Shown here piece after piece: positions 6,247 to 10,253 of a stretch of 10,253 nt of DNA. The DNA comes from Oscillospiraceae bacterium (GTDB taxonomy: Bacteria > Bacillota_A > Clostridia > Oscillospirales > Ruminococcaceae), in the NCBI GenBank assembly GCA_017829075.1, contig JAGAJA010000092.1:1-10253 (forward strand), read 5' to 3'. The notes under the pieces were generated by a model, which saw only the letters and a list, made by a program, of their open reading frames with translations, was not told where the DNA came from and searched no databases. Numbering within the stretch: the stretch's first letter is position 1; each line of letters starts with the position of its first letter. A program made the position numbers and the translations under genes.

Positions 6247-7381
6247 ATGCCAATTTTAGAGATACAAGGTCAGCCACCTTTGCTTTTGTGCTTTTGAGAA
6301 CATCAGCATAGATATTCGCGGTCACGCCTATATCGCAATGTCCGAGGTGTTCCGATACGATTTTCAGGTCAACGCCGCTGTTCAGAAGTAAGGTTGCGTT
6401 GCAGTGACGGAGCTGGTGCAGGGTAAGGAACTCAAACCCCGTCCCTTTGAGAAAGCGTTTGAAAGAAGTTCGCAGCGCCGACCTGTCGCGGTAATTTCCG
6501 TTTGCGGAAGTGAACACCATTTCGGGGTGTGCAAAACTATCGCCGAGCGCTCCCGCAAGCTGCTCTTGATACGCTTTCTGCTCACGGAAAATATCCGTAA
6601 GCGCCTTGCTCATTCCGATTGTACGGATACTGCTTTCGGTTTTGGGAGTGGTGAGCCAGTGCTTTCCGCCGACATCGGCAAGGTTGTGGTTTACCGAGAT
6701 GGTCATTTCGTCAAAGTCGATATCCTCCCACGAAAGAGCGAGCATTTCACCGCACCGCAGACCCGTGTAAAGCAGCACCTTAATCATTCGCTTAACGTCA
6801 AGGTCGCAGCTCTTTGTTTCGAGAAGCTCCATAAACCGCTTGGTCTGTTCTTCGTCAAGGACAGGCTTTTTCTTTTTGCCCTTGTTCTTCGGAAGAATGA
6901 CATTTCTGCACGGCGTATCTCTGATAAAACCCTGCTCCACGCCCCTGTGAAAAATGCTCTGCACGACAACATAAATTTTTCGCACCGTTTCGGGCTTCAC
7001 TTTCAAGGATTGCACAAACTGCGTCAGCCTCGGAGTGCTTATGTCCTTGACTTTCACGTTCCCGAAAACAGGGGCAATGTGGTTTTTATAGGCGCTTTTG
7101 TAGTTGTAGAGCGTTCCCTCTTTCAGCTCCACGGGAGCATAGTTTTCAAAGTACCATTCCGCAAGCTCCGAGAAGCGCATATTCTCGTTAAGCTGCGCAT
7201 AGCCCTTGCAGTGTCTCTCAAATTCAAAGGCGTATTCATTCGCCAACTTTTCGGCTTTCTTGGGCGTTACTCCCACCGGGGGAGTGAATGTGGTTGACTT
7301 GACGATTTGTTTGCCGTTGGCGTCATAGCCTAATGACACCTTAATTCTGAAGGTTTCCCCTCGTTTTGTAATGGTAGCCAT
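6245..7381 (-). CDS. int: Site-specific tyrosine recombinase (integrase)
   Basis: This 378-residue protein should catalyse integration and excision of the element. ATG at 7381 is chosen because AAGGAG (7396-7391) lies 9 bp upstream and the protein then opens MATITKRGETFRIKV, typical of Firmicutes element integrases; a longer reading to 7519 lacks this. Order of domains: N-terminal arm-binding region (about 1-60), SAM-like core-binding domain (about 65-155, with LKEGTLYNYKSAYKNHIAPVFG) and C-terminal catalytic domain (about 175-378). The full active-site set is visible: Arg209 (TGLRCGE), Lys247 (TPKTESS), His322-Arg325 (LHQLRH), His348 (HLGHCD) and the nucleophile Tyr358 (NIYADV). It should therefore be active. 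No excisionase gene is seen beside it. It lies downstream of the relaxase but has its own promoter. Confidence 0.96.
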   Translation of the reverse strand: MATITKRGETFRIKVSLGYDANGKQIVKSTTFTPPVGVTPKKAEKLANEYAFEFERHCKGYAQLNENMRFSELAEWYFENYAPVELKEGTLYNYKSAYKNHIAPVFGNVKVKDISTPRLTQFVQSLKVKPETVRKIYVVVQSIFHRGVEQGFIRDTPCRNVILPKNKGKKKKPVLDEEQTKRFMELLETKSCDLDVKRMIKVLLYTGLRCGEMLALSWEDIDFDEMTISVNHNLADVGGKHWLTTPKTESSIRTIGMSKALTDIFREQKAYQEQLAGALGDSFAHPEMVFTSANGNYRDRSALRTSFKRFLKGTGFEFLTLHQLRHCNATLLLNSGVDLKIVSEHLGHCDIGVTANIYADVLKSTKAKVADLVSLKLA

Positions 7382-7415
7382 AATAATATTCTCCTTCAAT
7401 ATCATAGATTTTATG

Positions 7416-7473
7416 ACATACCCTCTGCAACTATATTTTACCACTTTAAAGTGTGATTTGTCAAGAGGTATGT
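7416..7473 (-). promoter_or_regulatory. Integrase promoter with nested inverted repeats (candidate operator)
   Basis: On the minus strand, TTGACA (7464-7459), an 18-bp spacer and TAAAAT (7440-7435) with an upstream TG form a promoter. The spacer holds a perfect 12-bp palindrome, CACTTTAAAGTG (7442-7453). An outer inverted repeat flanks the promoter: ACATACCCTCT (7416-7426) pairs with AGAGGTATGT (7464-7473) except for one extra base. This geometry fits repressor control of int. The stop codon of the relaxase gene (7475-7473) touches the outer arm. Confidence 0.65.
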
Positions 7474-9191
7474 TATCTTTTCTGTACCTTTTTCGGTGCG
7501 TTTTTGTGTGCATTTGCATTCTGCTCCGCTGCCTGTTTTTCTTCCTGCTGCGCCTTTATAAGATTATCAATGTAGTTGCCCTCAACAATCTCCTCGTAAG
7601 CCTTAATCAGCGTGTTAATGCGCTTTAAGGCGGCTTCCTCTTCTTCGGGTTTCTCGCCGTGTAACCACTTCTGATTTATCGTATGTTGCAGTTCCTTTGC
7701 CTTTGCGTATATACTGTCACGAGAGGTAAAACCGAATTCCCCGATTGTAACAAGTTGTTCCGATAGGTAGTTAATCCGAGCGTCATTTTGGAAGAAATAA
7801 TACCGCCGCTTGTCGGTTTTCTTCGGTTCAAGCCGGAACTGCTTGACTGCGGTGGTAATGTTAAGAATGGTGATATGAAACCGCTTCTCAATCGAGCTTG
7901 CGGTCTGTGCTTCATACCTCACACGGTCGGTAAACATATCCTTTTCTGCTATGCGCTGTTCAAGGTTTTTCGGAAGATACTCGTCGCCAAGGTTTTTCAG
8001 CCGAACAAAACGCTCTGCGTTCGGGTGCTTCACCGCTGTGTATTTTCCCTCTTTAACCTCGTACCCACGCTCCTGCAATCGAAAAAGCAAATCATCAAGA
8101 GTTTCCGTCCTATACACCAGTCTGTCAATATCCAGCTTAATCTGTTCACGGATAGTGGGAGCTTTCTCGTCGGGCTTGTAGTGGGACGCAATCGCCTGTG
8201 CCGTCCTCAAAGCATAATCGGGAATGTAGAGCGTGTTGCTTTCGGCAACGCAAGGTATTTTCGCCCGAGCCAACCCATCCGCTATGTATTGAAGTTTGTC
8301 GGGACTGTAAATGTTCACAGGTACAAAGTCCGCCCCAACTTTCTTGCTCATATCTTCAAGCTGCTGCCTTAACTCCGTTACTTTTTCACGCATAACATCG
8401 TTCTGATTGTTGATAAGGGCAGCCTCCTCCGAGGTCAGCTCCTCAACAGGTTTCTTTTTCAGCTCGTTTATGCGAGCATTTATGATGCTGATTTGCTCCG
8501 CTTCGTGAGCAGCTTTCTTGTAATCGTCAACAGACAAATGTGGACGGTGGACGTTTTTATCCTCTCGCCGCAAACCGTGTTTCAGCAAAATCTGCTCCAT
8601 AACCGAACGCTCGCTCTCCGACCAAGCTGTCCACTCGTTCTGCATTTTATTTGATGAGGAAAAACCTTGTTCACGCAAAGCACTACTCATAGAATTTTTA
8701 AGTGACATCCCACGCTGTCCCTTGTGAGCCACAGGAACGAAGTCTATATGCAAATGTGGCGTACTCTCATCAAGGTGCATAATCGCATTAAAGACTTTGA
8801 GGTTAGGATTTCTTTTTTCAAATTCCTTCATATACTCGTCAAGCATTGTCTGTGCCGTTTTCCAATTCTCCGTATTAAGCCCGCAGTCGTGCAAATCCCC
8901 GAACTGCACAACCACCTCATAGAACAGTTTTCCCTTGCCGGACTTTTTAACGTGTTCGTAGTAGTCGGGGATTTCACGGTCAGCTCGTTTCTGCTTTGCG
9001 TTGTACTCCGCAAGAGCCTCTCCGAAAATCTGCTGATAGAATTGTTTTATCTCAATCTGCTTGTATGTAATGTTGTCGCTCGTCCGTGAAACATCAACAT
9101 TGTGGGCGGTGATAACTCGATTGTTGTGGTCGAGATAACCACTATCCACCCGAAACGAAACCGACAGCCCGTTTGAGTTTTTCTCGCTCAT
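7473..9191 (-). CDS. MobV/Pre-family relaxase (plasmid mobilization/recombination protein)
   Basis: This 572-residue protein should nick the element at oriT and stay attached to the 5' end of the transferred strand. The start is ATG 9191, with AAAGGAG (9207-9201) 9 bp upstream; ATG at 9200 touches the ribosome binding site and is less likely. Motif I, HNNR, is at residues 22-25, followed by HNVDVSRTSDNITY. Metal-binding motif III, HLDESTPHLH, is at 139-148, exactly the Mob_Pre (MobV) HxDExTPHxH pattern. Residues about 205-285 are Lys/Glu-rich and likely coiled coil. Residues about 340-430, with TLDDLLFRLQERGYEVKEGK then ERFVRLKNLGDEY, resemble a module also found in other Firmicutes relaxases. 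The C-terminus is basic and low-complexity. The upstream noncoding region carries the candidate oriT. Confidence 0.9.
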   Translation of the reverse strand: MSEKNSNGLSVSFRVDSGYLDHNNRVITAHNVDVSRTSDNITYKQIEIKQFYQQIFGEALAEYNAKQKRADREIPDYYEHVKKSGKGKLFYEVVVQFGDLHDCGLNTENWKTAQTMLDEYMKEFEKRNPNLKVFNAIMHLDESTPHLHIDFVPVAHKGQRGMSLKNSMSSALREQGFSSSNKMQNEWTAWSESERSVMEQILLKHGLRREDKNVHRPHLSVDDYKKAAHEAEQISIINARINELKKKPVEELTSEEAALINNQNDVMREKVTELRQQLEDMSKKVGADFVPVNIYSPDKLQYIADGLARAKIPCVAESNTLYIPDYALRTAQAIASHYKPDEKAPTIREQIKLDIDRLVYRTETLDDLLFRLQERGYEVKEGKYTAVKHPNAERFVRLKNLGDEYLPKNLEQRIAEKDMFTDRVRYEAQTASSIEKRFHITILNITTAVKQFRLEPKKTDKRRYYFFQNDARINYLSEQLVTIGEFGFTSRDSIYAKAKELQHTINQKWLHGEKPEEEEAALKRINTLIKAYEEIVEGNYIDNLIKAQQEEKQAAEQNANAHKNAPKKVQKR

Positions 9192-9210
9192 AACACACAT
9201 CTCCTTTCGC

Positions 9211-9317
9211 CTGTTTTGTGAATTTATCTTGTCTGCCGCACCTGCTCTTGAAAAGCAGTTTTCAAATTTATCTCATTATAGGAGGCAGCTGCTAAAAAGC
9301 AGTTTTTCAATTTATCT
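9211..9317. repeat. Three repeat boxes at exact 44-bp spacing upstream of the relaxase gene
   Basis: AATTTATCT begins at 9221, 9265 and 9309, exactly 44 bp apart. The ten bases before each are related: CTGTTTTGTG, GCAGTTTTCA and GCAGTTTTTC. The first copy is the most diverged. The second and third are embedded in small inverted repeats: TTGAAAA-GCAG-TTTTCAA and CTGC-TAAAAA-GCAG. The spacers between boxes differ, so it is the box and the period that are conserved. This suggests a protein-binding iteron array. No known family match is claimed. Confidence 0.75.
9275..9280 (-). promoter_or_regulatory. Possible -10 element of the relaxase promoter
   Basis: A perfect TATAAT reads on the minus strand about 85 bp before the relaxase start, inside the 44-bp repeat array. 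The expected -35 position (around 9298-9303) has only a weak match and sits in the CTGC/GCAG hairpin. The call is tentative. Confidence 0.3.
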
Positions 9318-9383
9318 TCAAAATGCTCAACGAAAATTCTTCTTAAAGTAAAGCACTTTCTGCGGCTGTTGTCGTTGTTGCTA

Positions 9384-9433
9384 AACTCAATAGTGATAGT
9401 GACAAGCTCCGCCCGTCATTATCACATTGAGTT
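9384..9433. other. Candidate origin of transfer: long imperfect inverted repeat
   Basis: The left arm AACTCAATAGTGATAGTGAC (9384-9403) pairs with the right arm at 9415-9433 in 19 of 20 positions, allowing one bulged A and one G-T wobble. The loop is AAGCTCCGCCC. The hairpin has no T-tract and lies about 190 bp upstream of the MobV relaxase gene, where oriT is normally found. The nick site is not identified, and similarity to pMV158-type oriT was not tested. Confidence 0.65.
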
Positions 9434-9624
9434 GGGAATAAATCCCCAAACCCCTTTTCGTTTCCTGCTCCGAGATTTGAGATAAAATCTCAACACCCTT
9501 GAAACCAGCCCACCCGTGAAACTAGGTAAAAGCGAAAATCGCTCTCAAACGACTGCTCCGAGAGTAGGGGGTAAAATCCAAAACCTCTCTCCCTTAACCT
9601 CTGCGGATAGGAGCGAAAACTCGC
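9432..9624. repeat. Cluster of about five small A-rich-loop hairpins
   Basis: Short inverted repeats around an AAA or TAAA centre recur: TTGGG/CCCAA at 9432-9449, GAGATTT/AAATCTC at 9472-9491, AGCGA/TCGCT at 9531-9543, a weaker GAGAG/CTCTC element at about 9559-9592, and GCGA/TCGC at 9613-9624. Spacing is about 36-51 bp. No coding frame over this stretch looks real. Together with the neighbouring features this makes up the 488-bp noncoding region 9192-9679. Confidence 0.5.
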
Positions 9625-9636
9625 CAAGCCCAACAA

Positions 9637-9667
9637 AATTTTTCTTTTCAAATCTGAAAGAAAAATT
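9637..9667 (-). terminator. AT-rich hairpin, possible terminator of the repA gene
   Basis: AATTTTTCTTTTCA (9637-9650) pairs with TGAAAGAAAAATT (9655-9667) around a 4-nt loop, with one bulge. It lies 13 bp past the repA stop codon on the minus strand. The stem is nearly all A/T, so its strength as a terminator is doubtful. Confidence 0.4.
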
Positions 9668-9679
9668 CTCTCAAAGCGC

Positions 9680-10118
9680 TTACGCACTCCCGTACATATC
9701 GTGATTAACAAGAGCCGTGAAGTAGTTGTCCATAGTGGACGGAGCGTTGTAAAGAGTGGTGATGAGGTAGGAGCGAATGTTGCGGACATCGCTTGTGTTC
9801 TTCTTCAATGCCAGCAGCACATATTCGATATGCTCGTGTGTCAGCTTCAGAAATCTGCTCTTAACTACCTCGTGCGGAACATCTTCTTTGTTAACCCGAA
9901 TAGTGCTTTGGCTCGAACACACAACATCAACCATTATCTCCACCAGCTCGTCAACCTTTTCCTGCTCCATTTTGTCAAAGCAGTCATACTCAATATTCTC
10001 CCGAATAAGCTCAAGATAATTGCTGCGTTCATCAATCCTATCCATCTCATCGCCGCCAAGGGTTGATAGATTAGGATTGTTATCTTTAGATTTTTTTATA
10101 TTAGGATTTATAGGATAG
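9680..10118 (-). pseudogene. 3' fragment of a RepA-type replication initiator (DUF6017 domain), cut by an IS30-family element
   Basis: The last roughly 140 residues of a replication initiator are present. The run from about YLELIRENIEYD through DELVEIMVDVVCS, EVVKSRFLKLTHEHIEYVLLAL, RNIRSYLITTLYNAPSTMDNYF to NHDMYGSA matches my memory of the DUF6017 C-terminal domain of RepA_N-type initiators in Firmicutes plasmids and integrative elements. A full protein would carry an N-terminal DNA-binding RepA_N domain. Here the frame runs upstream straight into the end of an insertion sequence. The apparent ATG at 10171 lies inside the transposase gene in another frame, so it is not the native start. The junction is estimated at about 10115-10120. 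Without its DNA-binding part the fragment should not initiate replication. Confidence 0.8.
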
Positions 10119-10253
10119 ATTGTCAATACAAGTGCAACACAATTATGAGAAAAATTTTTTGAGCACCTCAAAGGGAGTAAGGTAATTTAAGCGTTTCCTC
10201 GGACGATTGTTAATCATATCTACAATAAGCTGCAAATCATCATCGGAAATATC
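10119..10253 (-). mobile_element. End of an IS30-family insertion sequence (partial)
   Basis: The minus strand reads GTTGCACTTGTATTGACAAT at about 10136-10117, which resembles the terminal repeats of IS30-family elements. It lies a few bases past the transposase stop and directly against the repA fragment. The exact tip and the target duplication cannot be fixed because the other end is outside the window. Confidence 0.75.
10143..10253 (-). CDS. IS30-family transposase, C-terminal fragment (runs off the right edge)
   Basis: The last 36 residues before TAA (10145-10143) are visible. They include VDMINNRPRKRLNYLTP followed by FEVLKK. The NNRPRKxLxxxTPxEV ending is the hallmark C-terminus of IS30-family DDE transposases, which catalyse cut-and-paste or circle-mediated transposition. 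The catalytic residues lie outside the window. It points the same way as the repA fragment that it interrupts. Confidence 0.88.
   Translation of the reverse strand, partial: DISDDDLQLIVDMINNRPRKRLNYLTPFEVLKKFFS

Larger units (their letters stand above)
6193..10253 (-). mobile_element. Right-truncated view of an integrative mobilizable/conjugative element next to rpsI
   Basis: A leftward gene set typical of integrative elements abuts rpsI: tyrosine integrase, MobV relaxase with a candidate oriT, and the C-terminal part of a RepA-type replication protein. The rpsI-proximal end probably lies within 6138-6214. The element continues beyond 10253, so its other att site, cargo and any transfer apparatus cannot be seen. 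Ribosomal-protein 3' ends are known integration targets. Whether this is an ICE or an IME cannot be settled from this window. Confidence 0.8.

Noticed and set aside
6404..7297. 297-residue plus-strand open frame
   Set aside because: Antisense of the integrase, which has all five catalytic residues and a proper ribosome binding site.
9490..9789. Minus-strand frame across the hairpin cluster and the repA 3' end
   Set aside because: It overlaps repA out of frame, has no ribosome binding site, and reads through inverted repeats with low-complexity Arg/Phe-rich sequence.

Overview
The window looks like chromosome of a low-to-mid GC Clostridia member, probably a Ruminococcus-like Oscillospiraceae. 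The reasons are the style of the ribosomal proteins L13 and S9, strong AGGAGG ribosome binding sites, consensus sigma-A promoters, and a Firmicutes-type mobile element with a MobV relaxase, a RepA/DUF6017 remnant and an IS30-family end. No rRNA or tRNA gene was recognised, so the genus is an inference. Left part (1-4870), signalling: a leftward gene running off the left edge encodes a protein with an unfamiliar N-terminal domain followed by an exact 96-bp (32-residue) tandem repeat. Each repeat carries MSQEDIEKLLA, which resembles the N-terminal CheY-binding peptide of the flagellar switch protein FliM. Divergent from it is a 651-residue membrane diguanylate cyclase (sensor, HAMP, PAS, GGDEF). 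A bidirectional terminator separates this from a convergent second diguanylate cyclase with six predicted membrane helices and a GGEEI signature. Both cyclases lack a complete inhibitory I-site. Together this suggests a c-di-GMP and possibly motility-related neighbourhood. Middle part (4855-6137), housekeeping: a decayed XRE-type repressor gene is followed by the rplM-rpsI operon, which has a perfect consensus promoter and a leader hairpin that probably mediates L13 autoregulation. Right part (about 6193-10253), mobile element: directly downstream of rpsI lies the end of an integrative mobilizable or conjugative element, with its genes all leftward. It has a tyrosine integrase whose stop codon sits in the T-tract of a terminator hairpin, an integrase promoter with nested inverted repeats, a MobV/Pre relaxase, a 488-bp noncoding region, and the 3' part of a RepA-type replication gene. 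The noncoding region holds three boxes at exact 44-bp spacing, a strong long inverted repeat (candidate oriT) and a run of small hairpins. The repA gene is cut by the end of an IS30-family insertion sequence whose transposase runs off the right edge. The functional picture is that RepA, the relaxase and the oriT would allow excision, replication and mobilization. The IS insertion probably inactivated RepA, so this copy may be impaired. The other end of the element is outside the window.
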